Positions 50,501 through 60,273 of a DNA stretch of 64,000 nucleotides are shown here, piece by piece; the first letter of the stretch is position 1, and the number at the start of each line of letters is the position of its first letter. The position numbers and the translations under genes were made by a program. Source of the stretch: Algoriphagus locisalis (GTDB taxonomy: Bacteria > Bacteroidota > Bacteroidia > Cytophagales > Cyclobacteriaceae); the NCBI RefSeq assembly GCF_900116615.1, contig NZ_FPBF01000010.1:94763-158762 (forward strand), in the 5' to 3' direction. The notes beneath the pieces are model-generated. The model was not told the DNA's origin. It did not search any database and saw only the letters and a list, made by a program, of their open reading frames with translations.

Positions 50501-51739
50501 ATGCAACAGCTAACTGATAAGCAGAAAAAAGAGCGCAAATTTTTACTTGCACTTCCTATTCTTACCCTACCATTCCTTTGCCTTGCCTTCTGGGCCATGG
50601 GAGGGGGTTCGGGGGAACCAAGTATAGGCGAACAGCAGCAAGGATTGAACATGACGCTGCCGGAAGCACAGGTAGAATCGCCTGCGTTGACTAAACTGGA
50701 ATCCTATGAACAGGCGGAAGTGAAGGCTTCCAAAGTTCGGGAGCAAAGGAGGATGGATCCCTTTGCTGAAAGTGCAATAGAGGAGGAGGATGCTTCACCT
50801 CGTTTTATTGTACCTATTGGGCAGGAAAGCAGATTGCAGGAAACGGAAAACGAGGTGCAGGAAAAAATGTTTACCCTGGAAAAACTACTCAACCAACCCG
50901 ATGTGCAACAGAAACCTGCTGTACAGGTGATTGGCTCAGTTGAAACCGAAGAACCTGGGAAGCTGAGTGATTCTGCCGATCCTGATCTGCAGAGGCTGGA
51001 AGCTCTGATGGCATCCGTTACAGGCCCGGGATTGGAAGACCCCGAGATGGAGCGGATTGATGCTATGCTGGATAAATTACTGGATGTGCAGCATCCACAA
51101 CGGGTGCATGAACGCATGTCCCAGACAAATGATCAGGAAAGGAAACCTGTTTTTGCAGTCAGTTTGGATCAGGATGACCCGCAAGCGGATTCTCCTAAGG
51201 AATCTGTTTACAGTGGGAGGGAACGAAATGGGTTTTATTCTCTGGAAAGCGAAACGCCCTTATCCTTTGCACGTGTTCGGCCTGCTATTGCTGCACAGGT
51301 GACCAAGGATCAGGAAGTGGTAACGGGGGCTTCCATCGAAATGGAACTGACCCAGTCCATGTTCATTGATGGAGTGGAGTTTTCGGCGGGAACGCCTATA
51401 ACAGGAGTCTGTACATTGGATGGTGAACGGCTGACTATAGCAGTCCGGAGCATCCGTTCCGGGAACTTGATTGTTCCTGTGGATTTGGAAGTGGTGGATC
51501 TGGATGCACTCCCCGGAATAAAGATTCCCAATGCCATTACCCGTGATGCAGTCAAGCAGGGAGCAGGGGAAGGGATCCAGTCTATGAACAGGATAGGGAT
51601 GTCATCCTCCTGGGAGGCGCAGGCTTCCATGGCCGGAATGGAAACAGTAAAAGGCATCCTGTCCAAAAAAGCAAAGCTGGTCAAGGTCATGGTCAAGGCA
51701 GGTCACCCGCTGCTGTTGTCTGATCAGTCTGTTAACTAA
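50501..51739 (+). CDS. traM: TraM, VirB10-like conjugation protein
   Basis: This 412-residue protein has an N-terminal helix (about residues 14-33), a long acidic/Gln-rich periplasmic linker, and a C-terminal domain (from about 275, ASIEMELTQSMFIDGVEFSA, then GERLTIAVRSIRSGNLIVPV) typical of conjugative transposon TraM. It would link the inner and outer membrane parts of the machine. Confidence 0.92.
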   Translation: MQQLTDKQKKERKFLLALPILTLPFLCLAFWAMGGGSGEPSIGEQQQGLNMTLPEAQVESPALTKLESYEQAEVKASKVREQRRMDPFAESAIEEEDASPRFIVPIGQESRLQETENEVQEKMFTLEKLLNQPDVQQKPAVQVIGSVETEEPGKLSDSADPDLQRLEALMASVTGPGLEDPEMERIDAMLDKLLDVQHPQRVHERMSQTNDQERKPVFAVSLDQDDPQADSPKESVYSGRERNGFYSLESETPLSFARVRPAIAAQVTKDQEVVTGASIEMELTQSMFIDGVEFSAGTPITGVCTLDGERLTIAVRSIRSGNLIVPVDLEVVDLDALPGIKIPNAITRDAVKQGAGEGIQSMNRIGMSSSWEAQASMAGMETVKGILSKKAKLVKVMVKAGHPLLLSDQSVN

Positions 51740-51764
51740 TCTAATCACTTAAAAACCATTTTCT

Positions 51765-52601
51765 ATGAGAATTATTATGGTATTGATAGCGTTTGCGCTA
51801 TCCCCGATTTGCTGTGCCCAATTCGTTCAGGAGGCACAGACTGAAACCTATCCCCTCCAGATCGGATGGGACAAAACCACGGTGCTGGTTTTTCCTTATG
51901 AAGTGGTCAGTGCGGATTTTGGAAGTCCCGCTGTGTTGTCTGAAAAGGACAAAGCTGCGCCCAATGTGCTGAAGCTGAAAGCTGGAGTTAGGCATTTTAC
52001 TTCCACCAGCATGTATGTGATAACCAGCGAAGGAAAGCTTTATCCTTTTACAGTGGACTTCACAGAATATCCGGATGCCAAACCCATTGATATCGGAAAA
52101 CAGCAGGAGGTCGAATATGCCAATGTATTGTTGGAAGGATCGGCCATGAATGCAGCTGATATTTCTGCTGTGATTAATGCCATGTCCCAGCGGACTCCCG
52201 ATAGATTATCATGGGGAAAAAAGAGGGGGATGGTCCGGTTGGGATTGGGAGAACTAATTGAGAAGGACGGGCTGCTCTTCCTTCAACTGATCCTTGAAAA
52301 TGAGAGCTGGGTGGACTATTTGACTAAAAAATGGAGGTTTACAGTTCAGGACAAAAAGCAGACGAAACGCACTGCAATCAGAGAAGTGACCCTAGAACCC
52401 GTTTCATTCAGTCCTTTTCAAGGCGTTGAAGGGAGGTCTGCAGGCTTGGCGGTATTTGCATTTCCCCGGTTTACCATCTCTGATGCAAAGGAACTTTCCA
52501 TTCAGGTTTTTGAAAGCAATGGTGACCGCAATCCGGTCGTGAAGCTTTCAGGAAAGAAACTGCTTCAGGTTCAACCTATTTTAATTTCAAACCATAAATA
52601 A
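51765..52601 (+). CDS. traN: TraN, VirB9-like conjugation protein (DUF4138)
   Basis: This 278-residue protein has a signal peptide (MRIIMVLIAFALSPICC) and the TraN/DUF4138 pattern LQIGWDKTTVLVFPYEVVSA and VLKLKAGVRHFTSTSMYVIT. It is the outer-membrane-associated component of the core complex. It is the last clear tra gene here; TraO, TraP, TraQ, coupling protein and relaxase are absent. Confidence 0.92.
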   Translation: MRIIMVLIAFALSPICCAQFVQEAQTETYPLQIGWDKTTVLVFPYEVVSADFGSPAVLSEKDKAAPNVLKLKAGVRHFTSTSMYVITSEGKLYPFTVDFTEYPDAKPIDIGKQQEVEYANVLLEGSAMNAADISAVINAMSQRTPDRLSWGKKRGMVRLGLGELIEKDGLLFLQLILENESWVDYLTKKWRFTVQDKKQTKRTAIREVTLEPVSFSPFQGVEGRSAGLAVFAFPRFTISDAKELSIQVFESNGDRNPVVKLSGKKLLQVQPILISNHK

Positions 52602-52608
52602 CATAATC

Positions 52609-53337
52609 ATGACGATCAAGGAAAACATACAGGAACTACAGGACCGGCTGAAATACTCAGGATTCGGAGAGACGCTGAACAAAGAGCTTGAAAAACAGGT
52701 GAAGGCTAAGAAAAGTGATTTTGAACTGAATATGAGCAAGGAGGTAGGGGATAAAAAACTAGACTACGGCTTACATTTTAGAAAGTCGGATGAGGGCAGG
52801 TATTATTACAATGGCTTTGATGCTAAATTAAGTACACCTGAAGGGAAGGAGCAGTCCCAGCGATTTTACAATAACCAAGGGGTTTCAGCAAAAGAAGCCT
52901 TGAATCTATTGGAAGGAAGAGCAGTGTTTAAGAGTCTGTTCAACAAAGAGGGAGAGCGGTACAACGCATGGCTTCAGTTGGACCTGGGGAGTAAGGACGA
53001 GAAGGGACAGCACCCGGTCACCCAATACCACCAGAATTATGGGTTTAAACTGGAGGATGCGGTACAAAAGCTTCCTTTAAATAACATGGGGTCACCGGAC
53101 CAGCTTGACCTGCTACTTTACAGCTTGAAGAAAGGAAACCGTCACGAGGTTGACATTATAGGGAATGATTCGAGGTTTTTGCTGGAGGCCAATCCTAAAT
53201 ATAAAACAATGAATGTCTATAATGTAGAGGGAAAACGCTTGAAAATCAGTGATTTGAATGCAGCTCAAGACCAGGTTAAAGCTGAAGCAAAAAAGATTCC
53301 CGAGGCCCAGCGTAAATCAAAAGGAGTGAAGGTGTAA
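52609..53337 (+). CDS. Cytoplasmic hypothetical protein ending the tra operon
   Basis: This 242-residue hydrophilic protein has lysine-rich ends and a central region (LQLDLGSKDEKGQHPVTQYH, then SLKKGNRHEVDIIG) reminiscent of DUF3945/DUF4099-type proteins of mobile elements. It is 7 bases after traN and followed by an intrinsic terminator. The family assignment is uncertain. Confidence 0.65.
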   Translation: MTIKENIQELQDRLKYSGFGETLNKELEKQVKAKKSDFELNMSKEVGDKKLDYGLHFRKSDEGRYYYNGFDAKLSTPEGKEQSQRFYNNQGVSAKEALNLLEGRAVFKSLFNKEGERYNAWLQLDLGSKDEKGQHPVTQYHQNYGFKLEDAVQKLPLNNMGSPDQLDLLLYSLKKGNRHEVDIIGNDSRFLLEANPKYKTMNVYNVEGKRLKISDLNAAQDQVKAEAKKIPEAQRKSKGVKV

Positions 53338-53372
53338 GTTTTTGGAAAGTGTGTTGGTGAAATTTTTTAATT

Positions 53373-53400
53373 AAAACCCGGTGTAACAGCCGGGTTTTTT
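53373..53400 (+). terminator. Intrinsic terminator of the tra operon
   Basis: AACCCGG and CCGGGTT flank a short loop (TGTAACAG) and a T run follows directly. It lies 36 bases after the last tra-operon gene, so it closes the transcript. Confidence 0.85.
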
Positions 53401-53475
53401 GTGTGCTTGCATTTTTGAAGGTTTCAGGCAATGCTAGTGCAAAGGGATGATAAGAAGTAGGTCTTTTCATTTCGA

Positions 53476-53698
53476 CTGGTAGATACCAAGCTGGTTTTTG
53501 CCACTGCGTAAAAGTAGTCACCAAGTCGTTAGTGACCCACATAACCATCCGAATAGGAATCTACTTCCATCAGAACAGGATAAACGATTAACGGCTAACT
53601 TGGTGAAAAAGCAAAAAGCCTTAGATATGCCGATTTTGGACCATTTAATTGTAAATGCAGATAGGTGTTATTCCTTTGCAAGTGGAGTAGAGCTTTAA
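53476..53698 (+). pseudogene. radC: RadC-like (JAB domain) C-terminal fragment with frameshift
   Basis: LVDTKLVFATA in one frame continues in another as DPHNHPNRNLLPSEQDKRLT and MPILDHLIVNADRCYSFA. This is the C-terminal half of the RadC/JAB metalloprotease-like family, including the HNHP metal motif. A frameshift near 53500 and the missing N terminus show it is dead. RadC-like genes are common cargo of Bacteroidota mobile elements. Confidence 0.8.
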
Positions 53699-54086
53699 AA
53701 TTCCCTCCTCCTTTTTTTATTCGACCTAAAGTAGTTTCAATAGGTGAATGTCTGACGATGTGGTTGGCGGAATTATTCAGAATCCGAATATTTCCTTCTT
53801 CTCTCATAAAACTTTTCTTTGAAAAACTGACTTAGTAAACCAAACGGATTGACAGGGAAGGCAACAGTGATAAAATCCTATTTGCTTGATGTGGATCAGA
53901 TTTTTGAGGTATTCGACGGTAACCTATAGCCTTCTTCCTTTTTCCGGCGAAACAGGGCTTTAGCATAATGAGGATGCCAGACTGAGTTTTACACTTAATC
54001 CACTTTAGCTATTCTGCACTTTTGACTTTCGGATACCTGCCTTCATCCATGGTGGCGTTGAATGGTTTTTGAAGAGTAAAAAACTA

Positions 54087-54117
54087 GACCATGCCCCAAT
54101 TTAAGATGGGCATGGTC
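54087..54117 (-). terminator. Intrinsic terminator of the haloperoxidase-like gene
   Basis: A perfect 10-bp stem (GACCATGCCC / GGGCATGGTC) with an 11-base loop. On the minus strand it is followed by TAGTTTTTTA, and it lies about 97 bases after the stop of the gene at 54214. Confidence 0.8.
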
Positions 54118-54213
54118 CTCATTTAATGTTTAGAAAAGATCGGAGAAACGGCTAAATGCTTACCACTACTTTTTAGTGTATCTGAGGGGTAGGTTCAGCA
54201 TTGGCATAACGTT

Positions 54214-55557
54214 TTATTTGAACTTTATTTTCCCTACGTTTTTCCCGACTTCTATTCCTTGGGTTAAGCCAACTTCTATTCCTGCTCGAAAATGGATTCC
54301 TCCGTATAGTCTGGACATAGCCGCTTCATTGGCAAACTCAAAGAATGAATTATAACTTCGTGGGCTTCCGTCAATGTCCCCCCTTGAAACGTGCATGTTG
54401 TCGGTAAACCCATAGTTTTCGCCGAAAATGTCAGTCAGAACTTGGGCAGTAGCACTTGATTGAACTGAATGTCCGGAGGAATATTCAGGAAAAGGAGGGG
54501 TGTTCAAAGGAATAGTCCAAGTATCATCGATGTACCGATGAACGTAAGTGATAGGTCGGATTAGATTGTAGGTGTACTTTGCATTCCAGCAGGAAATAAA
54601 TGCATCATTGATGGCTATTCCCAACTTCGCAAGTGTAACGACTGTCAATTCTAAACTAGCCTGTTCTTTCTTTAAAACACTCAAAGCAATGGAAAAAGAA
54701 TGACCTCCCGGGGTGGACGTTCGTTGGGGATCGTCTGACCAAAAATCTGCTATGGTTTTTTGAGCTGGCGTCAAATTATTTACGACATGATATACCTCGT
54801 TTGCCTCCTCAAAGAATTGTGAGCCTGACTCTGTTGAAAATGGTGGTGGAGGGACAGGCAATGTTCCTTCCCTATTTTCAGTCAACCATATTCTCGCATC
54901 TTTCCAGTAGGGTTGTAGTGCTGGGTTATAATCAGGTAAAGTTGGTTCCCAAGATCCCGGAGTGGTCGGAGGGGTATAGGTTGATGGGAAATTATTTGCG
55001 TAAGCTTCTTGATACGTATCCGAATCTGCAAAATCCGCCATCGCTTCTCCGACTAATGATCCATAGGCAATTGATCTTTCTTTGATCGCAAGTTCTTCTG
55101 AAGTGTACTTTTCAATCCAATCAGCTTCCATTTGTGAGATAGCCGCTTTGTTTTCACCACTAGCATTGGGGAAAACATTAGCTACAATTCTTGCCAATGC
55201 AGAATTTGCCACCAAGTCCCAATTGTATTGCTCTCCAATGGTTGCTTGGGGTACTGTGCCAACTGGAAAAGCACTGAGTTGACCTTGCAAGGTTTTATAC
55301 TCTGGCATTCCGGGTAGGACACTTTCGTACAATCCAATCCCGATATAGCCCATCGCACGAGCTACTACCGGCGGAGAGAATCCGGGGGTGTCTCTTGAGA
55401 GAATTAAAATAAGGTTTCCCCAATCATACACTAAATCGGAACTATAAACTGAGGCATTTGGTGTTGTGATTTGTTCTGGTCCATTAGTAGGATCGCAGGA
55501 AATTAGAAATAGTGTCGTTCCAAACAGGAAGAACAGAGATTTTAAAATCTTCTTCAT
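54214..55557 (-). CDS. Vanadium-dependent haloperoxidase/PAP2-superfamily lipoprotein
   Basis: This encodes a 447-residue exported lipoprotein: signal peptide, lipobox and Cys21 (LFLISCD). It has the full vanadate/phosphate-binding set of the superfamily: Lys327 with Arg334 (KYTYNLIRP), Ser361-Gly362-His363 (PEYSSGHS), and Arg416 with His422 (SRLYGGIHF). The family includes vanadium haloperoxidases, which oxidise halides with H2O2, and acid phosphatases, which share the site. Sequence does not decide between them. A hairpin terminates it, and it is divergent from the sensor kinase at 56044. Confidence 0.9.
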   Translation of the reverse strand: MKKILKSLFFLFGTTLFLISCDPTNGPEQITTPNASVYSSDLVYDWGNLILILSRDTPGFSPPVVARAMGYIGIGLYESVLPGMPEYKTLQGQLSAFPVGTVPQATIGEQYNWDLVANSALARIVANVFPNASGENKAAISQMEADWIEKYTSEELAIKERSIAYGSLVGEAMADFADSDTYQEAYANNFPSTYTPPTTPGSWEPTLPDYNPALQPYWKDARIWLTENREGTLPVPPPPFSTESGSQFFEEANEVYHVVNNLTPAQKTIADFWSDDPQRTSTPGGHSFSIALSVLKKEQASLELTVVTLAKLGIAINDAFISCWNAKYTYNLIRPITYVHRYIDDTWTIPLNTPPFPEYSSGHSVQSSATAQVLTDIFGENYGFTDNMHVSRGDIDGSPRSYNSFFEFANEAAMSRLYGGIHFRAGIEVGLTQGIEVGKNVGKIKFK

Positions 55558-56043
55558 TCTTAAATAGATTCGCTTTAAAATTGATTTATTCTTTTTAGTC
55601 TGTGTTTTTTGGATTGTATGGCCTAGTACATTCGCTTCGTTTTTGTATGACTGATTAGTGACGATTTTTTTTGAAATAAGAAGCTTTCCAGGGTGTAGGC
55701 TCTGTCAAACCGTAGATGTAAAATGTCCTTTAACACTAGTTGACATGCTTGGTCGTATCATGGCGCAAAGGTAGGATCAGGCATTGTATCAGTACATCCC
55801 TCTTTTGGGTGGTATGGTCGTTCTTAACTCAATTAACTAACAAGGTGTAAAAGTGAAAAATCTGTTTCTCTTAGCTCAACAGCGAGGCTTGAATAGATAT
55901 AAATGAATAGATAAAAAACTGAGCATGCGCTTAACTTACATTTCATCAGGATTATATCATACCTCATCCCATAAGGGAATACTTAAAAAATTAAATCCTA
56001 TATATTTACTTTTTAGTATTACCAAAAGATAGTTATTCCTTTG
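55558..56043. other. Divergent promoter region between haloperoxidase and sensor kinase
   Basis: This 486-base non-coding gap is AT-rich toward both starts. It should hold both promoters. I saw no clear operator or RNA gene. Confidence 0.45.
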
Positions 56044-59000
56044 ATGAAGAACCTCTTCACCTCGATTGCAGTATGTTTTTTTTTGACAGTTCTCTCCCTT
56101 TGCTCATATTCTCAGGATAATGGGTTTTTACTTAAGGAAATCCAGTTGCCTGAAATTCTTAAAAAACAGATCATTACTCACGTAGAGAAGGATAATTCCG
56201 GTCTTCTCTGGTTTGTGACCAACAGTGGATTATTTCGGTACGACGGTAATGAGGCAATTCTCCTGGATAAATTCAGCAACCCGGAAATTGCACACAGCTC
56301 GATAACCGACATTTTAGCGGACCAGAACGGTAACCTGTGGATAGGGGGGCTGGATGGGCTTACAAGATTTAACCTGAAGGATTGGGAGACTATTCGCGTT
56401 AAAACGGGTGATGAAGGGGATGGAGGAATCTGGAATGAGTCTGTTCAGTCGATTGGGCAAAGTGAAGATGGACGAATCTATGCCGGTACCTTGGATGGGA
56501 AACTTTATCAGGTCGTGGGAGATAGCCTGGATTTGGTGGTTGATATCAGCCGGCATTTCGGAGACCTCTTTCCGATGGCGTCTATTTACAGTATCGAAGA
56601 GGCTTATCCCGGGGAATTATGGATGAGAACCGAAATTGGAAAGGTGGTCAGAATTAATATCGACAACAGGGAAGCTCCAACCCCGGAGTACTTTGGTCTC
56701 AAAGAATTTGAAGGACAAGCAATTCGGGATATTTACTTTCACCCTTCAGGTAATTCAATATTTTATATTCCCAGACTAGGCTTATATTTATTTGATACCC
56801 GTTCTGGATCTATTGAACACTTAGCCCCGGAACAGGCAACTGACCTAGGGAAAACCGGATCTGTATATTTTACACCCTTTAATGATGATGAGGTGTTGAT
56901 TTTTACCAATCAGCCAAACATCGGAAAGGAGAAATTATTTAGGTATCATTTCCATAAGGATTCCTTTACAGTACAGTTGGTTTCTTTTCCCGAATATCTT
57001 CAAGACAACTACATCGATTGGCTTCAGAATACCGGCTCCACTTTGCTCATGTCTTTGAATAACCTAATCGTGCAGCTGGTACCTGTCAAAGAAATGTTTG
57101 CCTCAATGTTTTCCGAGCCTGTGGCTATCAATAGCATACGGAGTGTATATAAACATACGGATGGAAAGCTGTTAGTCGGCTCCTATAAGGACCGCTTTAT
57201 TTCGGTTGATGAAGCATCAGGCAGAAAGAAATCCATCGCCAATCCATTTGTATATGATATGCTTCACTGGAATGCTGATACGTTAGTAGTAAGTACTGAA
57301 GGAGATGGGTTGTTTTGGTACGAAATAAACAAAGAACGGCTCACCCCGATAACGCTGAGTCCAGACCGAGGTCAGAACCGCACCCGCTCACCACGAACCT
57401 ATATGACTATGCTTGCAAAGGCAGGCGACACTTCATTATGGGTGGGGACTTATTCAGGACTCTTGCTGGTAAATCCTTATACACAGACCTTCCGGCCAAT
57501 CAGAGACGATCAATTGGTTCAGACTAAAATTTTGAGCTTGTCGGTGAATGAAGAGAAAGTTTGGCTTGGAACGCCTGCCGGTTTAGCTGAATGGGACAGT
57601 CGGACCGATTCGCTGAGATACCCTGTCCAGGGCTATCCCGTATATTGTATTACCCGGGTGGGATCAGAATTCTGGATTGGCACCGAAGGGAAAGGTATTC
57701 TCGTATTGGACAAAAAGGGGGCGGTTAAAGACACCATTGATAACAGGGATGGACTGACAAATGATATTGTCTATAGTCTTGAAGAAGAGGGGGGATTTGT
57801 GGTAGCAGGGACGCAAAATGGGTTAAGTATTATTAACAGGGAAACCAACTCCATTCAAAATTATTCTCAGCTTGACCAGCTTCCTGCGAATGAATTCAAC
57901 CATTCCGCCTCTTTTAGTCAAGGTGATACGGCTTATTTCGGTACCATTAATGGATTGGTACGCTTTAGTATGTCAGATGCAGGTACTCCTTTTAACCCTA
58001 TCTCTCCTGAGCACATTCCCCTTTTGGTTACTAGTCTTACTACCGAACGAAGCGGGGAGGGCACCCTTCAGAACTATTCGCTCCCCTATCAAACCGAAAG
58101 CAGGATAGTGATCGAAGCAGGGACTCGTTATTTTTCAATCAGTTTTGGAGGGCTTAGTGAATACGCTTCCCAATTGCAGTATTTTTATAAAATAGGCAAG
58201 CAAAGGGATTGGTTCCCCCTGGGAAATCGTAAAGAAATTACTTTTGCGGAAATGCCTCCTGGCAAGTACAACATTGAGCTGAACGCACGCATGCCGGACG
58301 GACAACAGATCGGCTCTGTTTTGCAGGTGCCGCTCACCATCAAACCCTCTATGCACCAAACGCTATGGTTTAAGGGATTGATCGTATTGTTTATCCTTCT
58401 TATCCTTTGGGGTATTTTCAAATATCGGGAAAATGTCCTGCGCAAAGAAAGGAAGTTACGTATCAAGATTGCAAGTGATCTGCATGATGAAGTGGGGAGT
58501 TCTCTTACCCGTATTTTTTTCCAGGCGGATATGTTGTCGTCAGGATATCAGCCTTCAAAAGGAGGGGAAAAGCAGTTACAACAAATTGCCGATACGAGTA
58601 AAAATGCGTTGCTAACCATGAGTGATATGGTATGGTCCATCGATTCCCGTTTTGATACTGTACAGGATTTGATCACTCGGATGAAGGACTATCTGTACAA
58701 ACTCCGGGAGGAATTGGAGATTGATTATAGCTTTGAGGTTGAGGGTAATCCTTCTTCACGTCCGGTGTCGCAAATCGTCCGGCAAAACCTGTTACTGATA
58801 TTTAAGGAAGCACTTACCAATGCGATTAAATATGGGGATGGGTCGGAAATAGCTATTGAGCTAAATTTAGAGCCTTCCATGAAACTGAGTGTTAGAAATA
58901 ACTATTCTGGCAAGAATGGATTAATCGCTGACCAACAAGGTGGCAGGGGCTTGGAGAGTATGCGTCAACGGGCAGAAAAGATGGGTGCTGAATTGGCTAT

Positions 59001-59046
59001 AAGCGCAGAAGGGGAGGTTTTCCTGATCAAACTGCGAGTTAAGTGA
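56044..59046 (+). CDS. Reg_prop/Y_Y_Y sensor histidine kinase
   Basis: I use the ATG at 56044; a TTG lies one codon upstream. This 1000-residue sensor has a signal peptide, a periplasmic beta-propeller built of Reg_prop repeats (SGLLWFVTNSGLFRYDG, NGNLWIGGLDGLTRFN and others, to about residue 660), a Y_Y_Y-type beta domain (to about 760), one transmembrane helix (about 772-794) and a HisKA_3 kinase with His814 (ASDLHDEVGSSL). The ATP-binding part has LLIFKEALTNAIKYG and GGRGLESMRQRAEKMG. It would sense an extracellular ligand. The response regulator follows 64 bases later. Confidence 0.93.
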   Translation: MKNLFTSIAVCFFLTVLSLCSYSQDNGFLLKEIQLPEILKKQIITHVEKDNSGLLWFVTNSGLFRYDGNEAILLDKFSNPEIAHSSITDILADQNGNLWIGGLDGLTRFNLKDWETIRVKTGDEGDGGIWNESVQSIGQSEDGRIYAGTLDGKLYQVVGDSLDLVVDISRHFGDLFPMASIYSIEEAYPGELWMRTEIGKVVRINIDNREAPTPEYFGLKEFEGQAIRDIYFHPSGNSIFYIPRLGLYLFDTRSGSIEHLAPEQATDLGKTGSVYFTPFNDDEVLIFTNQPNIGKEKLFRYHFHKDSFTVQLVSFPEYLQDNYIDWLQNTGSTLLMSLNNLIVQLVPVKEMFASMFSEPVAINSIRSVYKHTDGKLLVGSYKDRFISVDEASGRKKSIANPFVYDMLHWNADTLVVSTEGDGLFWYEINKERLTPITLSPDRGQNRTRSPRTYMTMLAKAGDTSLWVGTYSGLLLVNPYTQTFRPIRDDQLVQTKILSLSVNEEKVWLGTPAGLAEWDSRTDSLRYPVQGYPVYCITRVGSEFWIGTEGKGILVLDKKGAVKDTIDNRDGLTNDIVYSLEEEGGFVVAGTQNGLSIINRETNSIQNYSQLDQLPANEFNHSASFSQGDTAYFGTINGLVRFSMSDAGTPFNPISPEHIPLLVTSLTTERSGEGTLQNYSLPYQTESRIVIEAGTRYFSISFGGLSEYASQLQYFYKIGKQRDWFPLGNRKEITFAEMPPGKYNIELNARMPDGQQIGSVLQVPLTIKPSMHQTLWFKGLIVLFILLILWGIFKYRENVLRKERKLRIKIASDLHDEVGSSLTRIFFQADMLSSGYQPSKGGEKQLQQIADTSKNALLTMSDMVWSIDSRFDTVQDLITRMKDYLYKLREELEIDYSFEVEGNPSSRPVSQIVRQNLLLIFKEALTNAIKYGDGSEIAIELNLEPSMKLSVRNNYSGKNGLIADQQGGRGLESMRQRAEKMGAELAISAEGEVFLIKLRVK

Positions 59047-59110
59047 CTTTAACCTGATACTACCCAAAAGGGGGATGTGCTGTTAAGAAGGCTATACTTA
59101 CCTTTATATA

Positions 59111-59731
59111 ATGATACGCTTAGGAATTATAGAAGACGATGAGCAGATTAGAGAAATGTTGACTGGTTATTTTTATGGTCAACCGGGATTTTCTTGCCTC
59201 TTGTCTGCTTATTCAGTAGAATCATTTTTTGAGCAGTGGGACGAAGGGATTTTTTTGGATATAATTCTTTCGGATATCGGTCTTCCGGGTGAGTCAGGGA
59301 TAAAAGGAGTACAGCGGATTAAGAAACATGCACCCAAGTGCCAGGTGATTATGTTGACGGTGTATGATGATTCGCGACGGATTTTTCAAGCGCTGTGCAA
59401 TGGCGCCTCAGGTTACCTTCTCAAGCAGACTCCACTGCAGAAAATCAAAGAAGCGGTAGTGACCCTCCATGAAGGCGGTGCACCTATGTCTCCCGGCGTT
59501 GCACGCAAGGTAGTGGAGTATTTTAACCCTAAGCATACCGAAGACCTTCAGGAAAAGCTGACTCCACGGGAAGCACAGGTGGTGGAAGCAATCGAAGAAG
59601 GTCTCACCAATAAGGAAGTGGCCATCCGACTGGATATTTCACTGGAGACGGTAAAGTACCATGTCAAGAATATCTACGAAAAGCTGGAGGTGAACAGCCG
59701 CCACGGGTTGATCAGCCGAAAGTATAAATAG
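59111..59731 (+). CDS. NarL/LuxR-family response regulator
   Basis: This 206-residue protein has an N-terminal receiver domain (Asp9/Asp10, phosphoacceptor Asp55 in LSDIGLPGESG, Thr83, Lys105) and a C-terminal LuxR-type helix-turn-helix (from about residue 146, LTPREAQVVEAIEEGLTNKE). It is the cognate partner of the HisKA_3 kinase directly upstream. Possible targets are the neighbouring haloperoxidase-like gene and the exported proteins downstream, but no site was found. Confidence 0.93.
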   Translation: MIRLGIIEDDEQIREMLTGYFYGQPGFSCLLSAYSVESFFEQWDEGIFLDIILSDIGLPGESGIKGVQRIKKHAPKCQVIMLTVYDDSRRIFQALCNGASGYLLKQTPLQKIKEAVVTLHEGGAPMSPGVARKVVEYFNPKHTEDLQEKLTPREAQVVEAIEEGLTNKEVAIRLDISLETVKYHVKNIYEKLEVNSRHGLISRKYK

Positions 59732-59803
59732 TGCTTCTGGGAATCGCTCCCCCCCAAAAGAGGGATACCATCTTGATGGAAATAGTGCTCACTTTGTAGC
59801 GCT

Positions 59804-60259
59804 ATGGAAAGTTCGCTACTACGTCTAAACATGCTATTTTCCCGCTTGGGGAGGACTTTGCTTTTTATTTTATTAAGTATAGTCGCGTTGGCCGAGCAGC
59901 CTTTTTTCACTAGCTGGCAAACCAATACCGATACCGCAAGTATTACCATGCCGGTAAACTCTCCTTTAACCGGGTTCTATTATTTATCTGGCTGGGTCGA
60001 TGGCTCTATGGAAGCTAATCTGACCGGTGATATCTCATTTACCTATACTAACGCAGGTGTGAATACTGTTGCCCTCACCGATAGTTTTCCAGTTATCCAA
60101 TTTTCCAGCGAATCAAGTGGTAGGGTCAAGGATCAAAAACTGCTGAGTATAGAAGAAGGGAGTTTCAGATCTGGCTTTGTTCAGGGTATTGTTTCTCCCA
60201 AATCCAAAGTCTTAAATCCGATCAGATTGCCATCTGACTTATTAAATTTTATTTCATAA
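59804..60259 (+). CDS. Short exported protein resembling the N-terminal module of PKD/BspA-type surface proteins
   Basis: This 151-residue protein has a hydrophobic leader (LLFILLSIVALAEQ) and then FFTSWQTNTDTASITMPVN, FTYTNAGVNTVALTDSFP and KLLSIEEGSF. These correspond to the start of Bacteroidota surface proteins in which a PKD-like domain (usually DWGDG, here GWVDG) precedes BspA-type repeats. The repeats are missing, and the chain ends soon after. It may be a degraded remnant of a larger adhesin or a short stand-alone version. Confidence 0.6.
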   Translation: MESSLLRLNMLFSRLGRTLLFILLSIVALAEQPFFTSWQTNTDTASITMPVNSPLTGFYYLSGWVDGSMEANLTGDISFTYTNAGVNTVALTDSFPVIQFSSESSGRVKDQKLLSIEEGSFRSGFVQGIVSPKSKVLNPIRLPSDLLNFIS

Positions 60260-60273
60260 TTACTGCAGAAAAC

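Larger units (their letters stand above)
53401..54213. other. Remnant-rich gap after the tra operon
   Basis: Only the broken radC fragment and the hairpin at 54087-54117 are recognisable. A minus-strand open frame at 53595-53807 overlaps the radC fragment; I find no family for it. Confidence 0.45.
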
